DNA of 64,000 nucleotides from Curvularia sp. ZM96 (GCA_022457065.1 JAJGBQ010000004.1:2294001-2358000); one strand, 5' to 3'; numbered from the stretch's first letter, positions 34,410 through 47,297 are shown. Notes: generated by a model from the letters alone, not told the origin. Program-made: numbers and translations.

Positions 34410-37400
34410 TTACTTCTCCCTCATAACGGGAGCAGCGCCGTTAAGCCCCGCTCTGGCCTCGGCGTCCTCGCGACTAATCACGCGGTGCGCGCCAGACCAA
34501 ATGCCCATGCTGCGCTTGATTGCCTTCCAAGACTCGATGGCCGACACGTAAACGACCACGCAGCCGAAAGCAACACCCCACTCCCAGGTGATAGCACCGT
34601 GCTTGAACACCTTCTTGTTGATGATAGGGAGGTAGACAATGGGGAAGACGATGACCAGACCGGCGATGACGGCGAAGAAGAGGAAGCGGTTGCGCCAGAG
34701 GGTAGGGAAGATGGAGAGACCTTTTGGAGCGCCGTGCGAAGAGTTGGGATACATGTTAAACAAGGAGCGAGAGAAGTGTTTGACCTCCCATGCGGTGACG
34801 AGTAGAAGCAGGGTAATGGTCGCGTAGGTGGTTGCACGCGCGCGGAACACGACGTCGCAAGTATCGTTGTAGCCTTCGTTGCAGCCGGAGCCGAGGTTGC
34901 CACCACCAGGACCGACGTAGGCAACAATAGCAAAAGAGAAGAGACAGAGGGCACCCATGAAGAAACCATAGATGAACTTGTCGGTGATAAGCTCTGTAGA
35001 GAAGACACCCTTCTTGTTGTCGTGCGGCGGGCGGAACATGCTGTCTTCTTGTGACTCTTCGAGACCGAGACCAATGGCAAGGAAGGACGAGGTGATGAGG
35101 TTGACCCAGAGAATCTCAATTGGAGACAGAGGGAAGACAGAGTGGTTGTCCTGGTCCTTGAATGCGAGGCCGATGAGGAGGAGAATGACTTGGGCGATGT
35201 TCGAGATGAGGAGATGCATCAAGAACTTCTGGATGTTGTCAAAGAGACGTCGACCCTCTTCGACAGCCTTGACGATGGAAGCGAAGTTGTCATCAGTGAG
35301 AACCATCTCGGCAGCATCCTTGGCGACGTCAGAACCGGTACCCATAGCCATACCGACGTTGGCTTGCTTGAGCGCCGGCGAGTCGTTGACACCGTCACCA
35401 GTCATGACACAGAAGCGACCCCTGCGATGAAGGGCTTGCACCATCTTGACCTTAGTTGTTGGACTGCACCTGGCAATGACAAGAGGAAGAGTCTCCATGG
35501 CATCAACCTCGGCATCAGTCATCTTGTCAAAGTCTTTGGCGACCATGACAGCTGAGGCAGGCGTGTGCTCGTCGATAATGTCCACATCCTTGGCAATGGC
35601 TCTCGCCGTACCAGGATGGTCACCAGTGAGCATGTGGACAGTAATACCGGCAATCTTACATTCGCGAACAGCGCCCTTGGTCTCGAGACGAGGTGGGTCA
35701 TAGATGGCGACGAGACCGAGGTAGTTGAGCTTGGACTCGACAACGTCGCGTTCAGAGATATCGGCGTTGGGTTGTAGCGGCTTGTGGGCAATGCAGAGAA
35801 CACGCAAACCTTGGTTAGCCATGTTTTCGGCAGCCTCCAAGATGTCGGCCTTTTCATGTTCGGAGACATCGAGAGCAGGAATCATGAATTCAGTGGCACC
35901 CTTTGTGTAAACGTCCATGTGGCCAGTGTGATTATCCTTGTAGATGACACTCATCTTCTTGACCTTGGAGTCGAAGGAGAATTCAGTGGCGAGGTGGATG
36001 TTTGAAGTAGCAAGGATTTGCTCTTTGCCCATATTGAAACGGGAGGCAAGGATGTGTAGAGCGACCTCAGTAGGCTCACCATGCGCTGCCCAGTTTCCTT
36101 CAGACACACCCTGCACGATGGCAGTGGGTGGGCGAGAGATGGTGTCAATGGTAGATGCGTCAGTGTCGCGTTCATCTCCACTGACGCCATGGTCGAAGGC
36201 GGCAATCTTCTTGTCACTCGAGGGCTCGATGCGTATTTCTGATGGTGGTATGACCTTGGAGTTGTTGCACAGAGAGATGGTGCGCAAGAAGCGATTGACG
36301 GTAGCGTCTGGCCTGAAGTCGTCCAAGTTGAGCTCCTGGTTGTTCATGGCGACGTTACCGCTAGTAGGATTGTGTGGATCGGTGATTCCATCGACTGTGA
36401 ACGTGCCAGCACCCCGTACAAGAGCCGTCTTTGCGACCATGCGACCTTGTGTAAGAGTACCAGTCTTGTCGGAGCAAATGTTGGTGACACCTCCGACAGC
36501 CTCAATGGCTGACTGAACTCGGGTGATGACGTTGGCCTTTGCCATTGCCTTACCACCAACTGCGATAGTAATGGTGAGGACCGCAATGAGCGATTCTGGG
36601 ATGACAGCGACCGCGACACAAATACCGTAGATGAGGACCTCGCCACCAATCAGCCATTTGCTTGCAGAGAAAACAATGATGGCAAGAAGGATGGCAAGGC
36701 CGAACAGTAGAAGAGCAAACTTGCTCAGTGTGATCTGGAGCGGGGTTCCGACAAGACCAAGAATGGTCTTGCCTCCGTTGATGAATCGCCTGGAGATGCG
36801 GACGAAGATGCTTGAAGACTCAGGGGCGGCATCCTTCTTTTGGCGAAGCATAGTGGCAATCTTTCCGACTTCAGTGTTCATACCAGTAGCGACTACGATG
36901 CCGTGACAGCGTCCAGAGGTGACCTCACTGCCAGAGAAGGCAAGGTTGGTCCGATCACCCGTGGCCAGATCATCATCATCGAAAACCTTTTGTGGTGTCT
37001 TCTCGACAGGCGCAGATTCTCCAGTGAGGAACGCTTCGTTGGTGTATGCGTTGACACCGTCGATGAGGCGGATATCGGCGGGGACGATGCTACCAACCGA
37101 CAGCTGAACAATGTCACCAGGGACAAGGTCCACTGCCTTGACTTTGATATCGGCAGTGCCGTTACGGGTCACAGTAGCCTCCGGAGCAGTGAGCTTCTTA
37201 AGAGATTCAATCGTCTTCTCAGCCCGGTAGTCCTGCCAGAAACCAACAACGATGTTCAGGAGGATGACTGCAGTGATGACACCACCTTCGATGTAGTCGT
37301 TGATGCCAAAGCTTATGGCCATGACAATGATGAGAACAAACGTAAGACTGTTGGAGATTTGCCTTAGCAGAATTTTCCACATGGAAAGCCCTTCAGCTCC

Positions 37401-37721
37401 CTTAACCTTGTTAGGGCCATAGAGCTGGAGGCGAGATTCCGCTTCAGAATGGGAGAGGCCATGGCTGGGATGGTTAGCAATATTACTGGGACAGGTTGCA
37501 AAAGGCCACTCCTACTTGATGTCCACTCCCAGTTGCTCTGCAATCTCTTCGGAGGTGAGGGTGTGCGGAGCGTGGAGTGCGGGCGAAGTGTCGCCATCGC
37601 TAGGGTGTGGCTGATGTTGCCTTTGGGGTGTTGTAGAATGCGGCTGCTTTAAACCACATATAGGGGGTTCATCGACGTTAGGAGATGTCTCCTCGACGGT
37701 AGGCAGCACAGTTTCACCCAT
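34410..37721 (-). CDS. ENA-type Na+/K+ efflux P-type ATPase
   Basis: Two exons (37516-37721 and 34410-37464) around a 51-bp intron, 1086 aa. The splice joins GVDI to NHGLSHSEAESRL, restoring the cation-ATPase N-terminal domain. Landmarks are TGES (216-219, actuator), VIPESL in M4 (~355), SDKTGTLTQG with the phosphorylated Asp401, MLTGDHPGTARAIA, and TGDGVNDSPALKQANVG (~757-773). The wording around VIARCSPTTKVKMVQALHRRGRFC and the length (~1080) fit the fungal ENA (type IID) group, which pumps Na+ (and K+) out of the cell and gives salt and alkaline-pH tolerance. About ten hydrophobic helices are present. The first exon is a Pro/Thr/His-rich cytosolic tail. All catalytic motifs are intact. Confidence 0.93.
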
Positions 37722-39087
37722 TCAAGTATATGTGATAACACTGGTAGCGTGTTGGTGGTAGAGAACCATGGTAGGCCCTGGTGGGGGAGTAGTTATAGGT
37801 GGCTTGCCTCCAGGTTTAGGCGGGGTTGCTCACGCTAAGCGGGCGACGTGGGTCCTTCCAAGCGTGGGGATGTCTTGGAAGTGGTCATCAAAGACGCTTC
37901 TCCGTTCGATGCGAATGGAGACGCTCCAGCACATGTTGCGTTAGCACGTACGATTGCAGTAAGTCGGACAGTCAGGTGATGCCGGCAAAAGCAAACGAAT
38001 CCACAAATCCGATGGTACCGGTTAGTATCGATACCTCGCGACGAGGCGGACTGCCATGCGATTGCTCGATGACAAAACGATAAGAGGCTTGGCTGGCGGG
38101 ATCCAAGAAATTCCGTCGCCGATTCCCGGATTCCACGAGGATTTGTGTGGCTGTAAGCTGCGATGCCATGATGCCGAGACATCTAGCCTGTTGGCACTGA
38201 AGCGCATCATACGGCAAAGTTGGCTTGTTTTTCGGACGAAGATACCGAACCTGGTTCGTTGAATGCTTCAGTGACGATACTACGCAGTCGGCCGGTCGAA
38301 GCTGCGAGCAGTTCGTTCATGGTGCGCTGGTAAGCAGCAACCTCTGTAGTTGTTGAGTGGATGAGGCTCGCCACGTAGACGCCTTATGAGACGATGGAAG
38401 CGGGGTATAGCCAATCAACAGAGCACCAGTCGCCAGCCATGGTGGCCAGAATTAGCCACATACAGCCCCATGGGGTGTGCTCTCAAAGACGCAACCGTTG
38501 GGCAGTTTGTCGCGCGGCCGGGTACGTGTGGAGCGTTTTCGCGGAGAAATGGCCCGAGCAACGCGGGGAGGATGGTACGATGGTCTGTTGCTAAGCCAAG
38601 CATAAGAATTGGCAGTGTCAAGAGAGGAAGGTGGGCATGGGAGAGCCTCACGTCGGCCGGAAAACGTCTTGCGGCTCTGCGAGAGTCGGAGCGATGTTGG
38701 GTTGAGCCTCCAGTCTTGGTCACGTGCGTCGAGTGGTCCAGGCGTTGACGGGTCGTGGGGGTAGCCGCTGTTGCAGTTGTACTTCGTACATTGTCCCCTC
38801 CTTTCTCCCCGCACAATCTTCTTTGGACACTCTCCGCGACGCAACACCACTGTGCTCCGGGCGTAGATGGTTTTTGAATCATGCTGCCCCCGCAGACAAT
38901 GACAACGACATCAGCATCGACAACACGGTCATAGAAAGGGAAGAAAGAAAAATCGCTTTTAATTGCAGCACATGTACCGGAGTACAGCAAACAAAGTCCA
39001 TCCCAAACTCCTGATTAATCGCACCTGTCCGTGCATTTTGTAAAGTCATAAAACACCCCTCCGCAAGATCCTCAGCCTCGCATCCTC
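37722..39087. other. intergenic stretch, no gene seen
   Basis: Promoter of the ENA-type gene at the left and 3' flank of the small spliced gene at the right, both on the minus strand. ORFs up to 190 codons on opposite strands overlap here without domains; none is supported. Confidence 0.4.
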
Positions 39088-39439
39088 TCAAATCGACCGA
39101 TACGACTCGGCTTCAGACATGCCCGTACTCGACGACCGCTTAGGCGCAAGCTGGCAGTCAGCCTCGGCGAGGGCGGCTTGCATTGAGAACCCAAAAGTGG
39201 CTGCGAGGTACTGCGCGTACCGCATGCGGTAAGCCTGCGCCGGATCTTGTCTGGGCCTGTGAAGCTCCTTCTTCTCTAATGAGATACCTGCGGGAACGAT
39301 TAGAGTGGAGGCTTTAGCACGGTTGATCAAATATACCCGATGCGGGATGGAGAACTATCGAAGGCGTCGAGGTAGGCGACAAGGTAGGTGAAGATGAAGC
39401 CGACGAAGCAGCTGACGAGTTGAATGGAAGAGCAGGCAT
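39088..39439 (-). CDS. small spliced gene, 100 aa, unknown function
   Basis: Two exons (39337-39439 and 39088-39287) separated by a 49-bp intron with GTATAT donor, an internal CTAAT-like branch and GCAG acceptor. Neither half is long alone, but the join keeps phase. The N-terminal 33 residues are Ser/Thr/Pro-rich (MPALPFNSSAASSASSSPT). The second exon starts GISLEKKELHRPRQDP, continues with a helical stretch (YRMRYAQYLAATFGFSMQAALAEADCQL) and ends ESYRSI. There is no signal peptide and no recognised family. The ordinary splice signals and the contrast between disordered and helical halves argue for a real gene; conservation has not been checked. Confidence 0.5.
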
Positions 39440-41807
39440 GATGATGTGTGGTATGAAATTTGATAGACGATAGGAAGATGGATATGCCAAGTGCGTGCAG
39501 CAGGCAGAGTGCTAATTTGGGAATAGTAGTCGAGGTGGTTGGAGGTTTGTATGAGGGTAGTTCTCTGGCGTCGATCCCGTCTTGCAATGAGTCTAGTCTC
39601 GAACTCTTGATTGGTGCTAGGGTTGCTGATGTTTTTCTGCTTCGAGGGAGGGCAGCAGATGACAGCTTTATACGCCGCCCAGGTCAGCACTGCCAGGGGA
39701 TCGAGTGGCCTTGGGTCCCATCACGATCGGGCAGACTCACCGCATAATCAGAAACAGGACAAACGACACCGTCACGATAAGTTCCACACAATGAGAGGCC
39801 CCGATGCATGCACCGCAACCAGCCCGAGCCAATGCAAGGCAGTCAAGACAGCAGATTGTTTCCTAGTACAGAATCGTGGTAGCCCAGACATGCGCCATTT
39901 TTTACTCCCATGTTACCCCTGGACCACCGGGTAGCGGTAGCGCTTCCCCAGGTTTTTTTTTCACTCCATCTTGCCCGTTTGAGAGCGGTGTGATTCACTA
40001 TAAGCACCCGGCTCAATCGGGCTCTATGCATCTGTTCCATGCAGATGTTTCGCGATAGCAAAAGCCTCATTGTCGTCAGCCTTGTGTTTGAAGCTCCGTT
40101 GCGCCGAGGAACACAAGAGCTGTTCGTGACGCAGATGGTTTGATCCAGGCACGCATAGCACGCATAGCGGCGTCCCATGACGAGCTAATTCTGTGGCATT
40201 GCATACGCCAGCTGCGGAGCACTCGCCACGTTCCGTAAAGGCAAGCAAGACGGCTGTCGAAAATTCACAGATGACACACGCCAATATCGCCCATTCGCTA
40301 TTCGCTATTCGCCTTGCGCTGAAAATGACCATGGACCAAGTACCCTTGTTTATAGTGGAGCGTCTGTGCATCGTGTAAGATCCGGCGTGCTACGCCACAA
40401 GTGAGCATTCCGTGATCACGCACGCTCCGTCTGCCGTCGCAGTGGTCAATCACGCCAGCTCACGATATAGTTGCGTCTTTGTTGGCGAGCCCGAGCACCA
40501 GCTAGCTGTCTGTCAAAACCACGTTGCTAGCGGACGTCGTTTGAGGCGTCTAGGTGCTCGTTAACGATTCGCGCGTAGCACAATGGGGCCCATGCAAGAA
40601 GAACGGGGAGACCTTTTCTAGATCTCCTTCCATCTGCAGCTAGACGCCAGCTCCTGACGACTGAACCGCAAGAAGCCGCAGCCAAGAAGGCCTTGTCGCA
40701 AGCTGTTGCGCTGCTCACTCATCTTACATGAACAGCATTAGGGGATCTAGACATTGCTGTCGCGTGCTATGATGCCATTTTCCACACAATGCCAAAGTCC
40801 AGAAGCCCTGGTTTACGTACAAGAAACCGGTCTAGCACGGCAAAAAAACGTCACAACGTCAGGTTCAGCAGAGCGTTCCAAACGTGTTCCGTGCATTACG
40901 CTCTATGTCAGGAGGTCCATGACGATCGATGGGCGAGGGGGGAGGGGTTGTACGGCAAGCGGGCCAACACGGTGCGGGGCCGAGGCGCTGAAGTCGGATG
41001 GCTCGGCCCAAACCCGTCATACGTTGTCCAGCCAGCATTGGCATGCACACGGCATGCATCTTGCTATCAGTCGAAAAGCCACTCGCCATACAGTGTTTAC
41101 ACCGGTTGCTGAGGGGGTGGGGAGCTAAGTTCAGCACCCTCAGCATCGTAATTGGACTTTGTGGATGCACCCTATGAGCTCGTGGCACTGCGGCATTTCC
41201 TCAAACACCGCCCACATTCACCACCTGTGCCATGTGGAGCCTGTCGATCCGATCCAGTCTACTCTAAAGCGACGTCACTTATTGGCACTTCACATCATAT
41301 GTACGAAATTTGTGGTACTGAATATGTCTATTGGTATATCATTTATCGCTCACCGCTTTATTGCAAGTTTATCTTTTGGTCATGCAGTAGCTTCGCCCAG
41401 CATGCCTGTCCTATGGACTGCAATAACTACATGCAAGTGTACCTGAAAACGAACAGGGTATGTGTGAAACCAACAAGCCGCATTCTACGGTTATCTTTGT
41501 CCTTGTGTGGCTCCCCATGCAGATCAATATACCGAAGGATGGAGAGATTCTTGCTGAGCAAGTTGTTCCACCAAAGACCTGATCCTGGCTCTCTCGTCCT
41601 CCCCCCCTGCTGTACCCCATCGAGCATCGCGCGAGGTATTTACCAGAAAACTAAACACTGCCACCCAAACCTTTTACCGTACACACTCGAAACAAATGAA
41701 ACATGGAAAATAATCACTCACGGAGTCTATCGCTAAACTGTCGAAGCCATTCTGCTTTAGATGTGTCCATGCGGCCTGAGCGATTAAAAGTCGAAAATAT
41801 CTCACAA
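39440..41807. other. gene-free stretch of about 2.4 kb
   Basis: Promoter of the small spliced gene at the left and 3' flank of the RING gene at the right, with no supportable gene between. A 194-codon plus-strand ORF (41152-41736) is Cys/Tyr-rich, lacks domain signals and is not annotated. Confidence 0.4.
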
Positions 41808-42905
41808 TCAACCAGATGTGCGAGTGCGACCGCCCCTCCCAGCACTGGGTGAGTATGCCTCAGGGTTGTATGCTGGCGGAGGGCCTTCTGGACGCCGATC
41901 GTCACGACGGAGGTTGTCATGCGGAGGACGAAGGCTGCTCATTCCATGGCCTGCAAGCCTATCACGAGGAGAGCCGTCGAACTCACCTAGACCCTGAAGT
42001 CCATGAGGAGAATCATCAAGGTCCATCAGAATCCGCTCCCACTCGCCAGACATCTGCCAAATGCCATCTGCACCCACCCACTCAGTGCGGCAGAGAGGGC
42101 ATACCTTCTTGCTTCGTGCACTATGCGTCAACAGCTCTTCCAAACACTCACGTCCGATGAGATGAGTACATCCAGGAATATTCGTAATCTGCACGCAGCT
42201 ATGAGTTGAAGAAGGTGGCTCCAGACAGATCGGACACTCTGTGTTAGGAGACTTGTTGGCATCATCGTCCGTAATAGGCTGTGTATGACGCTGGATAAAA
42301 CCCGCTGCAGCTTGTGCGGTTATCTCAGGAACTCCGGTACCATATGGCATAAGCGTATCTTCGATCGCTGCTGTAAATGCCGTTGCAGCAAACGCCCCAC
42401 CGTATGGAAGCCGCTCCTCAGGATAGTTGCCTAGAATACCCTGATCTCCATGACGACCAAGACCGCTGAGAATGCTGCGTCTGCCGAATCCAGAGAACGG
42501 ATCCTCCAGTGTCAAGAACCCAGCATTAAAGTTTTCTGGTTCACGGCCATCCAACCCAAAGCTAGGGGAACGGTTGTTCTGAACAGGCCCCCTCGGAGCA
42601 GAGGTAGGTTCTTCGCCCATAGAACGTGTCATCAAGCCGTTCCTGCGGATAGAATGATGAAGTCGTCCTCCGACGCCGTACGACACCTCATTAATGTTGC
42701 CATGTGCATCGTTGTACACCAAAGTCCCAGATCGCGGAATCCTACTCGAGTTGAATCTGCTCAAGCCAGACATAACTTCGTCATCATCGTCATCGATCAG
42801 AGGAGTCCGACCAAGCAGGAACTCTGCAGCAAGCGAATCGACGGCTGAACGAGGGAGATAAATGTTTCGGAACCTATCGCGCAAGAATCGTGAACTGTTA
42901 ACCAT
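41808..42905 (-). CDS. RING-finger protein (putative E3 ubiquitin ligase)
   Basis: Single exon, 365 aa from ATG 42905 (MVNSSRFLRDRF); the frame is open further upstream but without an ATG. The one clear domain is a C-terminal RING (residues ~230-290): CPICLEPP, then a Cys/His group in IPGCTHLIGRECLEELL and the closing CPLCRTEW, giving the expected zinc ligands. The rest is low-complexity: an acidic patch (IDDDDDEV) near the N-terminus, Arg/Gly/Pro-rich stretches, and a Pro/Arg-rich tail with a PPPAY (PY-type) motif. RING proteins of this kind pass ubiquitin from an E2 to a target. The substrate and the orthologue are unknown. Confidence 0.85.
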   Translation of the reverse strand: MVNSSRFLRDRFRNIYLPRSAVDSLAAEFLLGRTPLIDDDDDEVMSGLSRFNSSRIPRSGTLVYNDAHGNINEVSYGVGGRLHHSIRRNGLMTRSMGEEPTSAPRGPVQNNRSPSFGLDGREPENFNAGFLTLEDPFSGFGRRSILSGLGRHGDQGILGNYPEERLPYGGAFAATAFTAAIEDTLMPYGTGVPEITAQAAAGFIQRHTQPITDDDANKSPNTECPICLEPPSSTHSCVQITNIPGCTHLIGRECLEELLTHSARSKKVCPLCRTEWVGADGIWQMSGEWERILMDLDDSPHGLQGLGEFDGSPRDRLAGHGMSSLRPPHDNLRRDDRRPEGPPPAYNPEAYSPSAGRGGRTRTSG

Positions 42906-43376
42906 CTTGCAATAGAAGTGCACAATGCGTTGGCCTGCGTGAGTGCAAGCCTTTTCTCTCTCTAGTCTTTTGCTTGAAATGAGCAGATCGTGTGCTTGAA
43001 TGAGTTGTGTTTCTGTGAGTTGAGTAATGTACAACCTCCTCTATGGAAAGAATCTCCTAGGATTTATCTAGGTAGGGAGATGAGGGAGAATAGGCCATTG
43101 TAAACACGCGATGTTATTGTACACTGTTGATACAGTGGTGTGTACACGATGCTATGGTACATACGATGAGTGTTCAAGATGCTCACAATGTTCACACAAT
43201 GCTGAATGCTGAGAGTTTGTTTACATGGGAGACATTTGGAGTAAGTAGATCATTTACCGTGTAAGATGCGGAAGTGACAGTGGAATATCAAGCGGGATGT
43301 ACAATATGATACACCTCATACCTCGGATGGGAAGAACTATAGAACACATTCGTAATTCTACTAAACTCAACAAATT
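42906..43376. other. intergenic stretch with a small inverted repeat
   Basis: Lies between the RING gene promoter and the GH92 3' end. A short inverted repeat (GTACAC at 43119-43124 with GTGTAC at 43140-43145, enclosing CACTG...CAGTG) lies here. No gene seen. Confidence 0.35.
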
Positions 43377-45978
43377 TCATATCTCCCAGCGCCTCTCCTC
43401 GCTCATGCCCATCGTGGCATTCGCGGCAGGCCCCAAACTCGGCGGCACATCATCTTTACCCGTACCCCATGTACTTTCTTGCGGTCCCAGCGTGAGTTCC
43501 AGCACACCTCCCTCAAGGAAAAAGCTATGCTGAATCCAGTTACGCGTGTATGGCTTCCCATTCAGCGTAGCAGACTGAATGTAAATATTCTTGTAACTCG
43601 GATCAAAATTAATGTTCCTAATTGTCGCCGTCTTGCCCGTCTGCCCGTTCTTAATCGAGACAGATTCGAAAAACGGAGGGATGATGAAATACACGTCTTG
43701 GCCTGGGTTCGGGAAGAAGCCCATGACGACAAGGGCTTGGAAGGAGCCCATTGCACCGCTGTCATCGTTGCCCGGTATACCGCCGATAGTGTCGTTGAAC
43801 TGCGAGGGGATATATTGATGAGCGCGTTCGGCAGAGAGCGCTGGCCGACCGGCATAGTGGTATAAGAAGACGTTGATGAAAGACTGTTCGTCGCCGACGT
43901 ACAAGGCGCCAGATTCATGGAACCAGTCTAGACGCTTAGTGAAGCGCTCGGGTCCGCCTAGCGTGGTAATCAGCGACGCCATGTCGCCGGGCGCGAAGAA
44001 TGTGTATAACCACACTGGACCTTCGTATGTCTCGCCACCTTGTGGGTTGAGATAGCACGAAGTGAAGTTGAGGATAGGGGAGCAGAAGATAGGATCTTGG
44101 AGTCCCCAGGTGCCGTTCTGGTATCTTGGTTGCAGGAAGCCCTCGAAGCCAGTGTCGACGCCATTGACGATACTGCGTTGATCAGGCTTGAACATGTTCT
44201 TCCAATTCGTAGAGCGCGACAGATACTTTTGGTAGTCGGCTGTGTGGCCAAGTTCACGGGCTAGTAGAGCGATGGTAAAATCGTTGTAGGCGTACTCGAC
44301 CGTTCGTGAAATAGATCGCGTCTCAGTGCCTACGCCGTCTACATCGATGTTGTCGGTAGGTATGTAGCCGAGAGTTTTCCAGGATTGTAGACCGCCTCTA
44401 CCTGAAAGTGATGTGTTAGTATTACTATGGAAAATGAAGGATATCAAATGCAGATTGTACCTTCGACATCCCAGTTTGGTGGTTCGACTTCCGCATCTTT
44501 GACGACGGCTTCGTATGCCAGATCCCAATCAATACCAGCACTGATATTCTTCAGGTAAGCATCGGTGATTACAATATCTGCGTTCGAGCCGCCTTGCGTG
44601 AATCCTTTGCATAGGCTCATTCGGCAATCTGGCAGCCAACCTTCATGGCGATAAATATCAAGCAAGCTTCTGACCATCAGTGTCTGGCTGTGTGGATCTA
44701 ATAGCGTAAGTAATGGATGGATCGATCTGAAACTATCCCAGATGCAGTAATACGAGTCATAGTATGGTTCGTCAGATTTCCAGTTAGGGTTCTCCCCAGT
44801 ATAGTCTTGCGGGCTGATCATAGACCTGTACACGCCGCTCCAGAATGCGGTGAGGTAACTTTTATCTACGCCTCCGCTTTCGACCTTGATGACGTCGAGT
44901 TTGGAGCGCCAGGCAGTTTCCGCGGCTGCGACTACCTCGTCAAAGTTAAATGAAGGTATCTCTCGTTCGGCATTGCTGCAAGCCTGCTCTTCGCTAATCA
45001 GGCTCACACCTACCCTCGCCAAGATTTGGTTGTTCTGAGTGGGCTTCTCGAATTGTACCCATCCGCCTGCTGGCCGAGAATTGGGCGATTGACGAACATC
45101 TCCTGGTACGATATTAAGCGACAATTTTTCCGAAGTTGCTCGGGTATTGGACCAGACACCCGCCCGTCTGACGTTCGCGCCTTGGAAATCGAGACAGAAG
45201 TATGATTGATATATCCCGATACCGAAAGATGGCGAAAAACTCCCGCTGCCAGTGATGCGCCCCGTTTTTTCGTCTACGGTAACATTGCCTTCGCTTCGTG
45301 TGTTGGGCAGGTCTGTGAGCTCAACCAGGACATGCGGACTCAGGGTTGTGTTCGGCGTTGTTGGCGTATCCGGAAACGTCATACGGTACAGAGCTGTGCG
45401 ATTCGTTACCGTAGACTCAGTCCTGATGTTGTTTACCAACGTAATATCAATATATCCCGGTTTAGCATTCACGCTTCCCGGAATACGATTCTGGGCTCGC
45501 TCAGACTTGAAGTATTGGCAGGCGTTGGTATCGTCGTTTGGGCAACCAGACTGGGCAAAAATTGGAAAATTCCCGAGCGATGGTGATCCGCCAGTACCAG
45601 AGTCGTGCATGTGAGAAAATCCATAGATGGGATCATCGTCGTATGAAGAAAATCCTCCTTGGTTCTCTCCTATCACATCAGGCCCAGCTTTTGCAATGCC
45701 TAACAAGGTCAGAATATTGCCATATAAATTGGCTAACAATGCGTTACTTACCAAACGGCAATGTTGCGCCAGGAAACACATGGCCTGAATATGATCAGTT
45801 TGTTGCACTTGGAGACGACCACAGCCTACAAACCTCCATTGATAGTTCCGATGAGAGGATCAACATATTGGAATCCGGAAGCATCTTGCGGCTGAGAGGA
45901 GTTTTGCTGTGCAGCCGTTGATGTTGCGAGCAGGTAGATTAGTACCGCCGAGATGCGCTTTGCTGAAAACCCGTCCAT
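43377..45978 (-). CDS. GH92 alpha-mannosidase, secreted
   Basis: Four exons: 45834-45978, 45752-45784 (33 bp), 44461-45699 and 43377-44401, giving 813 aa with phase kept at each join; introns are 49, 52 and 59 bp. The signal peptide is in MDGFSAKRISAVLIYLLATSTA. The tiny second exon encodes HVFPGATLPFG, part of the conserved FQYVDPLIGT...G.VFPGA.LPFG..K opening of GH92. GFSHMHDSGTGG, the PYYDSYYCIWDSFRS block, DWLPD-like GWLPDCRMSLC, and GIPGNDDSGAMGSFQALVVMGFFPNPG complete the family pattern. GH92 enzymes are Ca2+-dependent exo-alpha-mannosidases acting on N-glycans or mannoproteins. Several N-glycosylation sites support secretion. No GPI tail is visible. Confidence 0.95.
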
Positions 45979-46061
45979 TGTTTTAACCAAAGAACACCTT
46001 CAGCAACCCAGGAACACGGTGCATCGACCGACCTGTCTTCCCTATCCTACTTCCCTGCGCA

Positions 46062-46075
46062 TTTTATAGACCCCT
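46062..46075 (-). promoter_or_regulatory. probable TATA box and AGGGG element of the GH92 gene
   Basis: Reading on the minus strand, AGGGG (a stress-response-type element) is followed by TCTATAAAA. The TATA-like word lies about 85-90 bp upstream of the ATG at 45978, a usual fungal spacing. Assigned by position only. Confidence 0.45.
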
Positions 46076-47214
46076 TTTTACACCACTTGGCGCTGACGCG
46101 ATGCTCCATTGCCATACCACCTACCCCGAAGGAACAACTTAAATTTACTCTTACATGCAACATGTATATCATAACCGGATATGGCAAACAGCTGACCGTT
46201 CCTGGCTGGTGTTGCGGTAGGATACCATATTACTACCGAGCGCGGGGGCGCGGGGTACACATCTCCACCCTTGATCCATGATGTGCTGACCGTGAACCGT
46301 AACCTCCGATTGGTATCACAGGTTACGTGCGGAGTTGTTATGCGCGATCTGACAGAGACGGACCTGATGTGGAGCAAAGGAGTACATTAGCCCGAGGTAT
46401 GACGTCGTCAAGTTACATTCCGTGGTCGGCAAGAAGCAACAAGCATAACTAGGTCCCGATACAAAGATGCTTAGTATCAATAAAGCGTCTTCAGCATCGG
46501 TCCGCAGATTTACTGATTTCAGACAACTCTTAAAGTATCACGACTCCCGTTGACACCCGTCTCCGTGACGCAAAAGGAAACCCGCTAGGCCGCTTGTAGG
46601 TTGACCATGGGACATGCGGTACGGACGAGAGCGAATTTGGACCTCACCACCCAGCACACCCAGATTCACAACGGCCTCTAACGCACCGAATTACAGACGA
46701 GTGACTATGCCGTCGCATTGGAGCCAATCAGTGACTATTATAACGTCAAATCACGTGGACGGTTGAAGTTCATCGCAACGCAACAGGATTTACTGCCAAG
46801 AAAATGGAAAGATGGCCTTGCAATGCGTTCTGAGAATGATTGCAGCCCAATAAACTGCCAAGAACATCGGACACCGGTTTTGAGCCCAATCTGTGTCAAC
46901 ACCCCAACAGTCATTTGGTGTAACTCGCCACAGCCAAGCCCCATGCTTCTCCGGCTAGACGGCACATGGGTAGCCTTACGAGGCTGATTAGGGAAGAACA
47001 CAGACCTCAAAAACGCCAGGCAAAGGTCACGCGACTAATGATGAGCCCACTCCGATATCTCCCTACCAATACTTTCATCGGGGTGGCTCGTTCGAGAAGT
47101 CGAAGGATGCAATACCAAGCTTTACTTACGATGTGGCGCTGGAGATAATGTGAACGCAAGCCTTGGTGTCTTAGACACAGCCATCTCTAGAACTTCGCGG
47201 CTCGGGTCCTGGGG

Positions 47215-47222
47215 CTATAAAG
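47215..47222 (+). promoter_or_regulatory. probable TATA box of the membrane-protein gene
   Basis: CTATAAAG lies about 80 bp upstream of the chosen ATG at 47298, in the expected orientation and distance. Confidence 0.45.
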
Positions 47223-47297
47223 AATAGGCATACCCTTGACTCATTACCTTCTAAAGATGTGCTAAATCTTCCATCTTCACTTCCATGTATAGCCATC

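Larger units (their letters stand above)
45979..47297. other. divergent promoter stretch of about 1.3 kb
   Basis: Promoters for the GH92 gene (minus) and the membrane-protein gene (plus) sit at the two ends; see the separate TATA entries. No gene is supported in between. Confidence 0.4.

Noticed and set aside
34485..36906. Several plus-strand ORFs of 80-190 codons
   Set aside because: They lie opposite the ENA-type ATPase exon, which has all catalytic motifs.
38386..38990. Overlapping ORFs of 120 (plus) and 191 (minus) codons
   Set aside because: They face each other over the same DNA, neither has a domain, and both lack splice or signal support.
41152..41736. 194-codon plus-strand ORF rich in Cys and Tyr
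   Set aside because: No recognisable motif and it lies in the 3' flank of the RING gene; composition looks like translated non-coding DNA.
43119..43145. Nested inverted repeat GTACACTG...CAGTG..GTGTAC considered as a hairpin regulator or MITE end
   Set aside because: It is very short, has no target-site duplication and no partner; such repeats are expected by chance.
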